From Flavimobilis sp052324925 (lineage in GTDB: Bacteria; Actinomycetota; Actinomycetes; Actinomycetales; Cellulomonadaceae), in assembly GCA_052324925.1 (NCBI GenBank), contig JBQPRE010000001.1: DNA of 64,000 nt; one strand, written 5' to 3'. Shown here one piece after another: positions 51,026 through 60,101 of this stretch. The notes beneath the pieces are model-generated. The model made no database searches and was not told the DNA's origin. It saw only the letters and a list, made by a program, of their open reading frames with translations. The position numbers were made by a program, and so were the translations under genes. Numbering within the stretch: position 1 is the stretch's first letter; every line of letters begins with the position of its first letter.

Positions 51026-53494
51026 GTGCCCGACCTCGACTCCACCATCCCCGGGACCCCCCACGTCTCAGCCCGCGTCCACGCGTTGTTCTCCGAGATG
51101 ACCCTCGACGAGAAGCTCGCGCAGATCGTCGGCTACTGGCTCGACCAGAACGGCACCGTCGCTCCCATGCAGTCGGAGATGACCTCCGGACAGAAGGACT
51201 CGGGGCTCCTCAGCGAGATCACCAAGCACGGGATCGGGCAGTACACCCGGGTCTACGGAACCCGACCCGTCGACCCGGTCGAACGGGCCGCGTGGCTGTG
51301 GAACGAGCAGCGTCGCCTCAAGCGCGAGACGCGCCTGGGCATCCCGGCGGTCGTCCACGAGGAGTGCCTCACCGGGCTCGCCGCCTGGAAGGCCGCCACG
51401 TACCCGACGCCCCTCGCATGGGGTGCGACGTTCCACCCCGAGATCGTCGAGGAGATGGGCGCGTCGATCGGCGAATCCATGCGTGCCCTCGGCATCCACC
51501 AGGGGCTCGCGCCCGTCCTCGACGTCGTGCGCGACCCCCGGTGGGGGCGTGTTGACGAGTGCATCGGCGAGGACCCCTACCTCGTCGGCACCGTCGGCAC
51601 CGCGTTCGTCAAGGGCCTGCAGTCCGAGGGCGTGCACGCGACGCTCAAGCACCTCGTCGGGTACCCCGCCTCGGACGGCGGCCGCAACCACGGGCCCGTC
51701 GCGATGGGGCCGCGCGAGATCGCCGACATCTACCTGCCGCCGTTCGAGATGGCGATCCGCGACGGCCACGCGCGGTCGGTCATGAACTCCTACTCGACCG
51801 TCGACAACGTTCCCGTCGCGGCCGACGAAAGCCTGCTCACGGGCGTGCTGCGCGAGCAGTGGGGCTTCGACGGAATCGTCGTCGCCGACTATTTCGCCGT
51901 CGCCTTCCTCGAGGTCATGCACCGCGTCGCAGCAGACCGCGGCGAGGCTGCAGCGCTCGCGCTGCGCGCCGGGATCGACGTCGAGCTCCCCACGGGTGAC
52001 GCCTACCTCGAGCCCCTTGCGGAGCTCGTGCGCTCGGGCGCGTTCGACGAACGGTACGTCGACCGCTCCGTGCTGCGCGTCCTCGCGCACAAGGAAGAGC
52101 TCGGGCTGCTCGACCCCGAGGCCTTCGAGGACGAGCCCCCGGCATCGATCGACCTTGACACGCCCGCGCATCGCGAGCTCGCCCGCCGCATCGCGGCCGA
52201 GTCACTCGTCCTGCTGAGCAACGACGGCACCCTCCCGTTCGGGGGCCTGCCCGCCGCGCCCACCCCGGCGCCCGAGCGCATCGCCGTCGTCGGACCCAAC
52301 GCCGACCGCACCGCTGCTCTCATGGGCTGCTACTCCTTCGTCAACCACGTCCTCGCGCACCACCCCGGAACCCCCGACGGCATCGCCCTGCCCACCGTCG
52401 CCGAGGCCCTCGCCGAGACCTACCCGGACGCGGTCATCACCCGCGCTCAGGGGTGCGCGGTCGACGGCGAAGACCGCTCCGCGATCCCTGCAGCCGTCGA
52501 CGCCGCCCGGGACAGTGACGTTGTCGTCGCAGTCGTCGGCGACCAGGCCGGGCTCTTCGGCCGCGGCACCGTCGGCGAGGGCAACGACGTGCAGTCGCTC
52601 GCGCTGCCCGGCGTTCAGCGCGACCTCGTCGAGGCGCTCGTCGCCACGGGCACGCCCGTCGTGCTCGTCGTCGTCACCGGTCGTCCCTACGAGCTCGCGT
52701 GGGCTCTCGAGGGTGACGGGCCGCGTCCCGCCGCCGTCATCCAGGCCTTCTTCCCCGGTGAAGAGGGTGGTCACGCGATCGCTGACGTCATCTCGGGCGT
52801 CACGACCCCGTCGGGTCGCCTGCCCGTGAGCTTGCCCCGCAGCGTCGGCGCGCAGCCGTTCCGCTACCTCCACCCTGTCCTGGGCGGACCGAGCGACGTC
52901 ACCGCGACCGACCCGAGCGCGGTGCGCCCGTTCGGGTTCGGCCTCAGCTACACGACGTTCGAGCACAGTGACCTCGTCGTCGACGAGACCGCGGCGACGA
53001 ATGGCTCGTTCACGGCGTCCATCACCGTGACGAACACCGGTTCCGTCGCTGGCGCGGACGTCGTCCAGCTCTACGGGCACGACATCGTCGGCTCGCTGCC
53101 GCGGCCCGTCGTCCAGCTGCTCGGCTACGCGCGCGTTCCGCTCGCTGCAGGCGAGAGCGCACGCGTGACGTTCGACGTTCCCGCAGGTCGCCTCGCCTTC
53201 ACGAACCGCGACCTGCGCCGCGTCGTCGAGCCCGGCGACGTCGAGGTCTGGGTCGGTGACCACTCGGCGACGCCCGCGCCCGCGGCCCTCGCCGACTCGA
53301 CGGGCGGCGCGATCCGCTCGATCGCCGAGAACGAGACGTACGACGTCCCGGGTAGCTCGACGCCGCGTCTCGTCGTCAGGTTCACGGGTGACGTGCACGA
53401 GGTGACGGGCGCCGACGCGCGCGTCGTCGGCGTGCACGTCGCTGACACCGACACGGCCCTCGCGGGGGCGACGCCCACCGAGGAGACCCGATGA
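51026..53494 (+). CDS. GH3 family beta-xylosidase/beta-glucosidase
   Basis: An 822-residue cytoplasmic glycoside hydrolase family 3 enzyme. The N-terminal barrel contains TLDEKLAQIVG, the substrate region GLAPVLDVVRDPRWGRVDECIGEDPYLVG (in two parts), KHLVGYPASDGGRN, and the nucleophile Asp288 in GIVVADYFAV. A GH3 C-terminal sandwich (about 380-640) has VVVAVVGDQAGLFGRGTVGE, and a fibronectin-III-like domain (about 690-760) follows. No signal peptide, so it acts on imported oligosaccharides. GTG 51026 has AAAGGA upstream. Its stop overlaps the GH43 gene (ATGA). Context favours beta-xylosidase (BxlA-like), but GH3 specificity cannot be fixed from sequence alone. Confidence 0.93.
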   Translation: MPDLDSTIPGTPHVSARVHALFSEMTLDEKLAQIVGYWLDQNGTVAPMQSEMTSGQKDSGLLSEITKHGIGQYTRVYGTRPVDPVERAAWLWNEQRRLKRETRLGIPAVVHEECLTGLAAWKAATYPTPLAWGATFHPEIVEEMGASIGESMRALGIHQGLAPVLDVVRDPRWGRVDECIGEDPYLVGTVGTAFVKGLQSEGVHATLKHLVGYPASDGGRNHGPVAMGPREIADIYLPPFEMAIRDGHARSVMNSYSTVDNVPVAADESLLTGVLREQWGFDGIVVADYFAVAFLEVMHRVAADRGEAAALALRAGIDVELPTGDAYLEPLAELVRSGAFDERYVDRSVLRVLAHKEELGLLDPEAFEDEPPASIDLDTPAHRELARRIAAESLVLLSNDGTLPFGGLPAAPTPAPERIAVVGPNADRTAALMGCYSFVNHVLAHHPGTPDGIALPTVAEALAETYPDAVITRAQGCAVDGEDRSAIPAAVDAARDSDVVVAVVGDQAGLFGRGTVGEGNDVQSLALPGVQRDLVEALVATGTPVVLVVVTGRPYELAWALEGDGPRPAAVIQAFFPGEEGGHAIADVISGVTTPSGRLPVSLPRSVGAQPFRYLHPVLGGPSDVTATDPSAVRPFGFGLSYTTFEHSDLVVDETAATNGSFTASITVTNTGSVAGADVVQLYGHDIVGSLPRPVVQLLGYARVPLAAGESARVTFDVPAGRLAFTNRDLRRVVEPGDVEVWVGDHSATPAPAALADSTGGAIRSIAENETYDVPGSSTPRLVVRFTGDVHEVTGADARVVGVHVADTDTALAGATPTEETR

Positions 53495-55044
53495 CCGTCG
53501 TCCACAACCCGATCCTGCCCGGCTGCTTCCCCGACCCCTCGATCTGCCGCGTCGGCGAGGACTACTACCTCGTCACCTCGACCTTCGAGTACCTGCCGGG
53601 CCTGCCGATCCTCCGCAGCCGTGACCTCGTCACGTGGGAGCACGTCGGCGACGCCGTCACCGACCAGCTCGACTACTCCGGGCTGCCGTCGTCGAGCGGT
53701 CTCTACGCCCCGACGATCCGTCACCACGACGGGCTGTTCTACATCGTGTGCACGCTCGTCCACCAGGACGAAGACGCACGCGGCGGCAACTTCCTCATGA
53801 CCGCGACCGACCCGGCCGGACCGTGGTCCGCGCCCGTCTGGCTCGAGGTCGGTGGGATCGACCCGTCAATCTTCTTCGACGACGACGGCCGCGCCTGGCT
53901 CCACGGCACTCGGCTCGTCGACCCCGACCCCGAGTGGTTCCACCAGACCGAGGTGTGGCTGCGCGAATACTCGCTCACCGAGCAGCGGCTCGTCGGGCCC
54001 GAACACATCCTGTGGACAGGCGCCCTGCGAGGCGCCGTGTGGGCAGAGGGCCCGCACCTGTACAAGATCGACGGAACCTACTACCTGCTCGCAGCCGAGG
54101 GCGGGACCGAGATCCACCACGCCGTCTCCGTCGCGCGCGCCGACACCGTCACCGGCCCCTACACGGGAAACAAGGGCAACCCCGTCCTCACCCACCGCCA
54201 CCTCGGCTCACACGCCGACGTCGTCGGGGTCGGCCACGCCGACCTCGTCCAAGCGGTCGACGGCTCCTGGTGGGCCGTGTGCCTCGCCATGCGGCCCTAC
54301 GGCGGCTACCACTACAACCTCGGCCGTGAGACACACCTCGTGCCCGTCGAGTGGGAGGACGGCTGGCCCGTCTTCGCACCGCGGCAGGGCCGCGTGCCCG
54401 CCGTCATCGACGTGCCGTTCGGCCGCGACGAGCCCCTCAGCACCATGCAGGGCGCCGCCAGCGGGATCGTCACTCCGAGCGACCCGCGGTGGACCGCACT
54501 GCGCGCGCTTCCCCTCGACATCGCCGAACCGGCAGGCGACGGCTGGCAGCTTCCCGTGCGGGCAGACGACCTCACCGGAACGGGCGTGCCCGCCTTCCTC
54601 GGCGTCCGGCAGCAGCACATCGACGTCGACGTGACGATCGGCGTGCGCGCCGAGCTCGCCGTCGGCGAAGAAGTCGGCCTCGTCGTCCGGCAGTCCGAGC
54701 GCGACCACGTGCGCCTCGCGCTCGTGCGCGACGGCAACGCGTGGGCCGCGGTCGTCACCCACCGCACCGCGAACGTCGACACGACGCTCGGGAGCGTCGT
54801 GCTCGACCTCGCCGACGGCGCCGACGTCGACCTGCGGCTCCGAGCGCGCGGGCAGGACTACGAGCTCTCGGCAGCGGTGACCGGGTCCACGGCCGACGTC
54901 ATCGCCGTCGCCGACGGTCGCACCCTCGACACCGTCGCCACCGGCGGATTCCTGGGCCTGTGGGTCGGTGCCTACGCGACGAGCGCAGGCGCCGCCACCA
55001 CGTCGGTCGCCACGATCCGCCACCTCACCTACGACCCCGCCTGA
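53491..55044 (+). CDS. GH43 family beta-xylosidase
   Basis: A 517-residue cytoplasmic enzyme of glycoside hydrolase family 43, an inverting beta-xylosidase or alpha-L-arabinofuranosidase. The five-bladed propeller (1-310) has the catalytic base Asp15 in GCFPDPSI, pKa-modulating Asp124 in GGIDPSIFF and catalytic acid Glu186 in VWAEGPHLY. The C-terminal beta-sandwich (about 320-517), which completes the active site in GH43 xylosidases, begins around WTALRALPLDI. It starts four bases inside the GH3 gene, so the two are translationally coupled. Together they would release xylose from imported xylo-oligosaccharides. Confidence 0.94.
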   Translation: MTVVHNPILPGCFPDPSICRVGEDYYLVTSTFEYLPGLPILRSRDLVTWEHVGDAVTDQLDYSGLPSSSGLYAPTIRHHDGLFYIVCTLVHQDEDARGGNFLMTATDPAGPWSAPVWLEVGGIDPSIFFDDDGRAWLHGTRLVDPDPEWFHQTEVWLREYSLTEQRLVGPEHILWTGALRGAVWAEGPHLYKIDGTYYLLAAEGGTEIHHAVSVARADTVTGPYTGNKGNPVLTHRHLGSHADVVGVGHADLVQAVDGSWWAVCLAMRPYGGYHYNLGRETHLVPVEWEDGWPVFAPRQGRVPAVIDVPFGRDEPLSTMQGAASGIVTPSDPRWTALRALPLDIAEPAGDGWQLPVRADDLTGTGVPAFLGVRQQHIDVDVTIGVRAELAVGEEVGLVVRQSERDHVRLALVRDGNAWAAVVTHRTANVDTTLGSVVLDLADGADVDLRLRARGQDYELSAAVTGSTADVIAVADGRTLDTVATGGFLGLWVGAYATSAGAATTSVATIRHLTYDPA

Positions 55045-55078
55045 CGGCTCGGCGCGCGCCGCGGCGCGGAGAGGGCGC

Positions 55079-55576
55079 GTGACCGCGCAGAATGGTGCGG
55101 TGCGCACCGACCCCCGCCTCCTCCTCGTCGTCGCCCTCGGTGGCAGCGTCGGAACGGCGCTGCGGTACGGCCTCGGCCGCCTCGTCCCGCACGGCGACGG
55201 CGTGCCGTGGGCGACGTTGACCGAGAACGTCGTCGGCGCGTTCTGCCTCGGACTCCTGCTCGAGGCGCTCGTGCGCGCCGGCCGTGAAGACGCACGCCGC
55301 CGCCTGCTCAGGCTCGGCCTCGGCACAGGCCTGCTCGGCGGGTTCACGACGTTCTCGGCGCTCGCTCTCGAGACCCGCACGCTGCTGGCCGACGGGCAGG
55401 CCGCACTCGGGCTCGGGTACGCGCTCGCGTCGTGCCTTCTCGGGGTCGTCGCCGCGGTCGCGGGGGTCGCGCTCGCAGCGCGCCTGCGCGGGCACGTCGG
55501 GCTGCTGCCCGACGACCCCGACGCCGCCGACCCCTTCGAGGACCCCGCGGGCACGACGCGACGGGACGAGCGATGA
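55079..55576 (+). CDS. crcB: CrcB/Fluc fluoride channel subunit 1
   Basis: A 165-residue four-helix membrane protein of the Fluc/CrcB family, which lets fluoride leave the cell. Motifs: GGSVGTALRYGLGR (near residue 18), ENVVGAFCLGLLLEA with the channel Asn, and GLLGGFTTFSALALE with the phenylalanine-box Phe and Thr residues. The C-terminal 35 residues are an acidic tail absent from most relatives (LLPDDPDAADPFEDPAG). GTG 55079 has GGAGAGGG upstream; GTG 55100 is an alternative. It overlaps the second crcB by four bases, as heterodimeric Fluc pairs of Gram-positives do. Confidence 0.93.
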   Translation: MTAQNGAVRTDPRLLLVVALGGSVGTALRYGLGRLVPHGDGVPWATLTENVVGAFCLGLLLEALVRAGREDARRRLLRLGLGTGLLGGFTTFSALALETRTLLADGQAALGLGYALASCLLGVVAAVAGVALAARLRGHVGLLPDDPDAADPFEDPAGTTRRDER

Positions 55577-55944
55577 CCGTGCTGTGGCTGTGCCTGCTGG
55601 GCGGCGCAGGCGCCGCTGCGCGCTTCTGGCTCGACGGCGCGCTGCGCGCCCGCCACCCCGGGCCCCTGCCCGTTGCGACGATGACGATCAACGTCGCTGG
55701 CTCCCTGCTCATCGGCGTCCTCCTCGGCCTGCAGGTCGCGGGCGTGCTCGCGCCCGACGGGTACGCCATGCTGGCCACCGGCTTCTGCGGCGGCTTCACG
55801 ACGTTCTCGACCGCGATGGTCGAGGCCGTGCGCCTGCTGCAGGACGGTGATGTGCGGCGGGCATGGGGGAGCGTCGCGCTCACGCTCGCGCTGTCGGTCG
55901 CGGCGGCGTCCCTTGGCGTCGCGGTGACGAGCGCCCTCGCGTAG
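55573..55944 (+). CDS. crcB: CrcB/Fluc fluoride channel subunit 2
   Basis: A 123-residue four-helix Fluc/CrcB protein. GGAGAAARFWLDGAL, TMTINVAGSLLIGVLLG and GFCGGFTTFSTAMVE are the family motifs. The ATG overlaps the stop of the first crcB (ATGA). In many Gram-positive bacteria two such genes encode the two halves of an antiparallel heterodimer; the pairing here fits that. No fluoride riboswitch is visible before the pair, where only 34 bases separate it from the GH43 stop. Confidence 0.94.
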   Translation: MTVLWLCLLGGAGAAARFWLDGALRARHPGPLPVATMTINVAGSLLIGVLLGLQVAGVLAPDGYAMLATGFCGGFTTFSTAMVEAVRLLQDGDVRRAWGSVALTLALSVAAASLGVAVTSALA

Positions 55945-56065
55945 CTCGTTCCCCTCGACCGTGAGCGACGAGTGCCGTGCGTCTCGACGGGGTTGGACAC
56001 CTTTCAGCGGAGAAGCAGCCTGCCCGGTTGACCTTCGGGTGGCCCGAGGGACGAGGATCGCAGGC

Positions 56066-57034
56066 ATGCCAGGACCACTGCTCTCGATCGGGTCGTTCGC
56101 GCGGGCCGTCGGCCTCACGTCGACGACGCTCCGCCACTACGACGACGTCGACCTGCTCGCCCCTGCTCACGTCGACGAGGCGAGCGGCTACCGGTTCTAC
56201 GACGTCGCGCAAGTACGCGCGGCGCGGACGCTCGCGGTGCTGCGTGACGCCGCGGTCCCGGTCGAGACGATGCGCGAGGTCGTGGCGGCCGACGCCCGCA
56301 CTGCGAGCCTGCTCCTCGAAGAGCTCGCATCGCAGCGCACGCTGTCCGCGGCCGCCGACGCGTCCGCGCTGCGGCGCCTCGCGGGCGAGCTCACCGCCCC
56401 CGGGCGCGCGGTCGCCACGGTCGACGGCGCACACCTCGCCCTCGCGCTCGGGTCGGTCGTCGCTCTCGCTGGCCAGGGCGATCTTGAGGCCGTCCAGATC
56501 GTCGTCGGTGACGAGCTCGTGCTGCTCGCGTCGGACAGGGTGCGGCTCGCCCGGTGGGCGCTCGATGCGACGACGCGTGCGCCGACGGGCGGGCGCGGCC
56601 CCGTCGTGAGTCTCGCGGGGTCGGCCGTCGTGGCGCTCGCGGACTGGGCCCGCGAGCGGGCCGAGATCACGGTGACGGCCGACGCGCACGGCGCGACGTT
56701 CGTCGACGGTTCGCGCGTCGCGCCCGTCACGGCTGCGCCTTCGGGCACCGCTCCTGACCTCGCTGCCGTCTGGGAGGCGCGGTGCCCGCGCTGCGAGCAC
56801 CGCACCTGGCCCCAGCCGACGACGACGCGTCACGTCGAGCTCGTCCTCGGAGGAGTCGCCGTCGTGCTCGACCGGGCCCTGCTCGACGGTGCGCTCGCGA
56901 GCATCCACGGCCCGGCGACCCTTACGGTCGACGCGCCGGGCGAACCCGTCCTCATCCGCTCGACGGCCGTGCCGCGTCACGGGGTCCTCCTCATGCCGGT
57001 GCTCCCGGCACGGCCGGAGACTGCGCACTCATGA
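56066..57034 (+). CDS. MerR-type regulator fused to a DnaN (sliding-clamp)-like domain
   Basis: A 322-residue protein. Residues 5-75 are a MerR winged-helix DNA-binding domain (SIGSFARAVGLTSTTLRHYD, DEASGYRFYDVAQVRAARTL). The rest lacks any ligand pocket of known MerR effectors. Residues about 120-315 instead carry DNA polymerase III beta-subunit-like sequences: VQIVVGDELVLLASDRVRLA resembles the clamp strand ending in SDRYRLA, and the end GEPVLIRST...GVLLMPVLPA resembles the clamp C-terminus PVLF...YLLMPMRL. Cys240 and Cys243 (CPRC) sit between. Such fusions occur in actinobacteria but the role of the clamp part is not established. ATG 56066 follows GAGG. It overlaps the MFS gene (ATGA), so it probably controls that exporter. 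Confidence 0.85.
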   Translation: MPGPLLSIGSFARAVGLTSTTLRHYDDVDLLAPAHVDEASGYRFYDVAQVRAARTLAVLRDAAVPVETMREVVAADARTASLLLEELASQRTLSAAADASALRRLAGELTAPGRAVATVDGAHLALALGSVVALAGQGDLEAVQIVVGDELVLLASDRVRLARWALDATTRAPTGGRGPVVSLAGSAVVALADWARERAEITVTADAHGATFVDGSRVAPVTAAPSGTAPDLAAVWEARCPRCEHRTWPQPTTTRHVELVLGGVAVVLDRALLDGALASIHGPATLTVDAPGEPVLIRSTAVPRHGVLLMPVLPARPETAHS

Positions 57035-58281
57035 GCCGTCGCGAGAACGTGTGGGTCGCTGTCGTTCTTCTCATGTCCCTCGGCTCGGCAGTGCTCGGCG
57101 TGGGGCTCGCGTGGTCGGCCGCATCGGCCGGGCCGCGAGTTGCGGGACTCGTGGGGGCGCTGCCGGCCGTCGTCTCGGGTTCGTTGCTGCTCCTCGGCGG
57201 AGCGCTCGTCGACCGTGTCGACCCGCGACGAGCGGTGCTCGGCTCGGCGATGGCGCTCGCGGCGCTGTGCCTCGGCGCCGCGGCCCTGCCGCGGGACGTC
57301 GCTGCAGGTCCGGCGGTGCTCGTCGTCGTGTCCGTGCTGCTCGGCGTCCACGCGGCCGTGAGCTCTCCTGCGACGGTGACGTTCTCGCGGCTCCTCTCGA
57401 CGGAGGAGAGCTTTCCGCGCCTGCTCGCCGCCGAGCAGGTGGCGGGCCAGACGGCGCTCGTCGGCGGCCGGGCGCTCGGCGGGATCGTCGTCGGGGCAGG
57501 TGGGCTCGCGCTCGCGGCCGCCGTCCCGGCCGTCGCGGCGATCGTGTGCGTCATCGTTGTTCTCGTCGTGCTCACGGGGGTTGTTCGACCGCCGAGCCGG
57601 TCCGACGCGCCGCGGGAGCAGACGACGCTCGCGATGATCGGCGCGGGGACGCGAGCGATCGTCGATGATCCCGTGTTGCGTCCGTTCGTGCTGCTCACCG
57701 CCGTCGTTGCTGGCGCGGTCATCCCCGCGGTCGGGGTCGGGATGCCGCTCCTGCTCGTCGAGCAGGGCGCGGACGCGGGCATGCTTGGCGTGCTGGGGGC
57801 GTCGGTCGCGGGTGGCGTTGCGGTGGTTGCGCTCGCCGTCGCGGTCCGAGGTCGGTGGCGGACGACGTGGGTGGCCGTCGTCGGCGGTGCGGCGGTCGCC
57901 GGGTGCGGGGTTGTCGTGCTCGCGTTCGTGCCTGAGGGAGTGGGGCAGGTCGTGGGCGCGGTCGTCGTTGGCCTAGGGCAGGGGCTCTTCGCGACGCATG
58001 GTGCGCCGCTCGTGCGGCGGGTTCCGGTCGAGGTGTGCGGCAGGGTGCAGGCGACGCAGGGTGCGATGCAGGCGCTCGCGATCGCCGCCGGATCGGCCAG
58101 CCTGGGTGCGACGTCGGCCGCCTGGGGGGCGAGTCCGAGCGTCGCCGGTGCGGGAGTCGTCGTCCTCCTGGCGGCGATCGCGGCGACGGCTGGGGGCTTC
58201 CGCCCGTCGGAGCCGCGCCCAGCCACGGGCGGCGAGCCCTGCGCGGTCGCGCCGTCTCCGTCCCTCCCGGCGGGCTCGTAG
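57031..58281 (+). CDS. MFS transporter
   Basis: A 416-residue major facilitator protein with about 12 membrane segments. Features are the start VWVAVVLLMSLGSAVLGVGL, loop 2-3 motif GGALVDRVDPRRAVL (motif A-like), and a central cytoplasmic loop (RPPSRSDAPREQTTLAM). Sequence alone does not identify the substrate; the small size and linked regulator suggest drug or metabolite export. The ATG at 57031 overlaps the MerR/clamp stop, so the pair is one operon. Confidence 0.9.
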   Translation: MSRRENVWVAVVLLMSLGSAVLGVGLAWSAASAGPRVAGLVGALPAVVSGSLLLLGGALVDRVDPRRAVLGSAMALAALCLGAAALPRDVAAGPAVLVVVSVLLGVHAAVSSPATVTFSRLLSTEESFPRLLAAEQVAGQTALVGGRALGGIVVGAGGLALAAAVPAVAAIVCVIVVLVVLTGVVRPPSRSDAPREQTTLAMIGAGTRAIVDDPVLRPFVLLTAVVAGAVIPAVGVGMPLLLVEQGADAGMLGVLGASVAGGVAVVALAVAVRGRWRTTWVAVVGGAAVAGCGVVVLAFVPEGVGQVVGAVVVGLGQGLFATHGAPLVRRVPVEVCGRVQATQGAMQALAIAAGSASLGATSAAWGASPSVAGAGVVVLLAAIAATAGGFRPSEPRPATGGEPCAVAPSPSLPAGS

Positions 58282-58384
58282 GGCCACGTCGAATCGTGCA
58301 AGAGCGCTCCGAGCCGCCCGCGCTTCTGCGTGACCCGTTGCGTGTGCGCGCCGTCGGCATGTGCTGGGATGCTAGGAGTCGGAG

Positions 58385-58861
58385 ATGGGGTGGAACGTGA
58401 CCGTCGTGCTCGTGTGCGGGGTGGCCGGGGCCGGGAAGTCGACGCACGCGCGGCGGCTCGAGGCCTCTGGGTTCGCGCGCCTGTCGTTCGACGAGGTCGC
58501 CTGGGACGCGGGGCACCGCGAGCACCCGCTGCCCGACGACGTCGCGCACGCGATCCATGACATCCTTCGCGCGCGGATGCTCGCTCTCGTCGCCGAGGGG
58601 CGGAACATCGTCGTCGACACGTCGTTCTGGTCCCGGGCATCGCGCGACCGGTACCGTTCCTGGCTCGCGGAGGTGGACGTGGTGCCCGTCGTCCATCATG
58701 TTGTCGCTCCGCGCGCGGTCGTGCTCGCGCGGCTTGCCGCGCGCGGCGGCACCGGGCCGCACGACGTCGTCGTGCCGCCCGAGCTCGCGGAGCGCTACCT
58801 TGCGGGGTTCGAGGCGCCGACGCCCGACGAGGGGCCGCTCGAGCTCGTCCCGACGGCGTGA
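58385..58861 (+). CDS. P-loop kinase-like ATP-binding protein
   Basis: A 158-residue soluble protein with a Walker A motif at residues 12-20 (GVAGAGKST), a second strand with NIVVDTSFW (about 74-82) like the Asp-containing strand of AAA_33/zeta-toxin-like and gluconate-kinase-like small kinases, and an Arg-rich lid (ARLAARGG). It probably phosphorylates a small molecule or RNA; the substrate is unknown. No antitoxin gene is adjacent, so a toxin role is not supported. It is monocistronic, 104 bp after the MFS gene. Confidence 0.87.
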   Translation: MGWNVTVVLVCGVAGAGKSTHARRLEASGFARLSFDEVAWDAGHREHPLPDDVAHAIHDILRARMLALVAEGRNIVVDTSFWSRASRDRYRSWLAEVDVVPVVHHVVAPRAVVLARLAARGGTGPHDVVVPPELAERYLAGFEAPTPDEGPLELVPTA

Positions 58862-58973
58862 ACGGCGCGAATCGTGGCCGACGGAACAGTTCCAGGTAGC
58901 CTCACCCGCGCACGCCCGGCCGTTCGTGCGAGACACTGGGACGAGTAACCCACCATTCTCACGAGGAGATCAC

Positions 58974-60038
58974 GTGCCCCAAGGAACCGTTCGCTGGTTC
59001 GACACCGACCGAGGCTTCGGCTTCATCGCGCCCGAGGACGGGTCGGACGACATCTACGTCCACGCGTCCGAGCTGGCCGACGAGGGCGTTCGCGCGCTCC
59101 GTGAGGGCCAGGAGGTCGAGTTTGAGGCCGGTGAGGGTGATCGCGGTCCGCAGGCCCGCAACGTCCGCGTGACGGGCGAGGCCCCGGCGGCGTCGCTCGG
59201 TGTGCTCGGCACGGTCTCGTGGTATGAGCCGTCGAAGGGCTACGGCTTCGCGACGGCCGACGGCAGCAGCGACGAGATCTTCGTCCACAGCTCGTCGATC
59301 GTCGGCGGCGGCGTGGTCCGTGAGGGCCAGCGTGTCGCGTTCCTCGTCGTGCCCGGTGAGAAGGGTCCGCAGACGGACCACCTGCTCCCGCTCGGCGACC
59401 AGGCGGCACCTGCGGGTGGCGGCGCGTCCGGCAACGACGGTGCCAATGGCACCGTGTCCTGGTTCGACGGCGGCAAGGGCTTCGGTTTCATCACGCCCGA
59501 CGACGGCAGCGCCGACGTGTTCGCGCACGTCCGTGAACTGGGGCGGAACATCGACGAGCTCGGCGAGGGCGACCGTGTGAAGTTCGAGACCGTCGAGGGC
59601 GACAAGGGTCCGCAGGCGCGTCGGATCGAGCTGGTCGGCGGCGGGCGTGGTGGCCGGTCGCACGGTCGTCAGGACCGGGGACGCGGCGGCTTCGACCGTG
59701 GCGGCGACCGTGGGCGCGGGGGCGACCGCTTTGACCGCGGCGGCGACCGTGGGCGTGGTGGCGACCGCTTCGACCGCGGCGGTGACCGCTTCGACCGCGG
59801 CAACGATCGCGGGCGCGGGCGTTCGAGCGCGCCGGCGCGTGGCGGCTCGGGCGAGGTCGTGCGCTTCGATCCTGACCGTGGCTTCGGCTTCATCCGCCCG
59901 GACTCGGGTGGCGACGACCTCTTCGTTCACGTGTCCGTCGTGAGCGGCGGCGTCGAGCTCTACCAGGGTGACCGTGTGCGCTTCCAGGTGCGCCAGAGCG
60001 ATCGCGGGCCGCAGGCCGACCGCGTCGAGCTCGACTGA
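58974..60038 (+). CDS. Four-cold-shock-domain protein with RG-rich linker
   Basis: A 354-residue protein with four cold-shock domains at about residues 3-68, 78-140, 159-221 and 291-354. Each keeps RNP1-type (RGFGFIAP, KGYGFATA, KGFGFITP, RGFGFIRP) and RNP2-type (IYVHAS, IFVHSS, VFAHVR, LFVHVS) motifs. Between domains 3 and 4 lies about 70 residues of RGG/FDRGG repeats, a low-complexity RNA-binding type. The usual bacterial cold-shock protein has one domain of 65-70 residues. It likely binds longer RNA stretches or condenses with RNA; this is inference. GTG 58974 has GAGGAG upstream. It ends with a very strong terminator. Confidence 0.9.
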   Translation: MPQGTVRWFDTDRGFGFIAPEDGSDDIYVHASELADEGVRALREGQEVEFEAGEGDRGPQARNVRVTGEAPAASLGVLGTVSWYEPSKGYGFATADGSSDEIFVHSSSIVGGGVVREGQRVAFLVVPGEKGPQTDHLLPLGDQAAPAGGGASGNDGANGTVSWFDGGKGFGFITPDDGSADVFAHVRELGRNIDELGEGDRVKFETVEGDKGPQARRIELVGGGRGGRSHGRQDRGRGGFDRGGDRGRGGDRFDRGGDRGRGGDRFDRGGDRFDRGNDRGRGRSSAPARGGSGEVVRFDPDRGFGFIRPDSGGDDLFVHVSVVSGGVELYQGDRVRFQVRQSDRGPQADRVELD

Positions 60039-60056
60039 CCACTCACTGACCGGCCC

Positions 60057-60101
60057 TCGATAGCCGATCCGCACACGTCAAGTGTGCGGATCGGCTATCG
60101 A
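60057..60101 (+). terminator. Strong intrinsic terminator with 20-bp perfect stem
   Basis: A 20-bp arm (60057-60076, starting TCGATAGCCGATCC) pairs without mismatch with 60082-60101 around a GTCAA loop, followed by TCTTT. It lies 18 bases after the four-CSD gene stop. Half of the same sequence recurs in each unit of the downstream repeat array. Confidence 0.85.

Noticed and set aside
55045..55078. Fluoride riboswitch before the crcB pair
   Set aside because: Only 34 bases separate the genes and the conserved aptamer parts are not present there.
58385..58861. Zeta-toxin of a toxin-antitoxin pair
   Set aside because: Only the general P-loop kinase pattern is seen, and there is no small antitoxin gene beside it.
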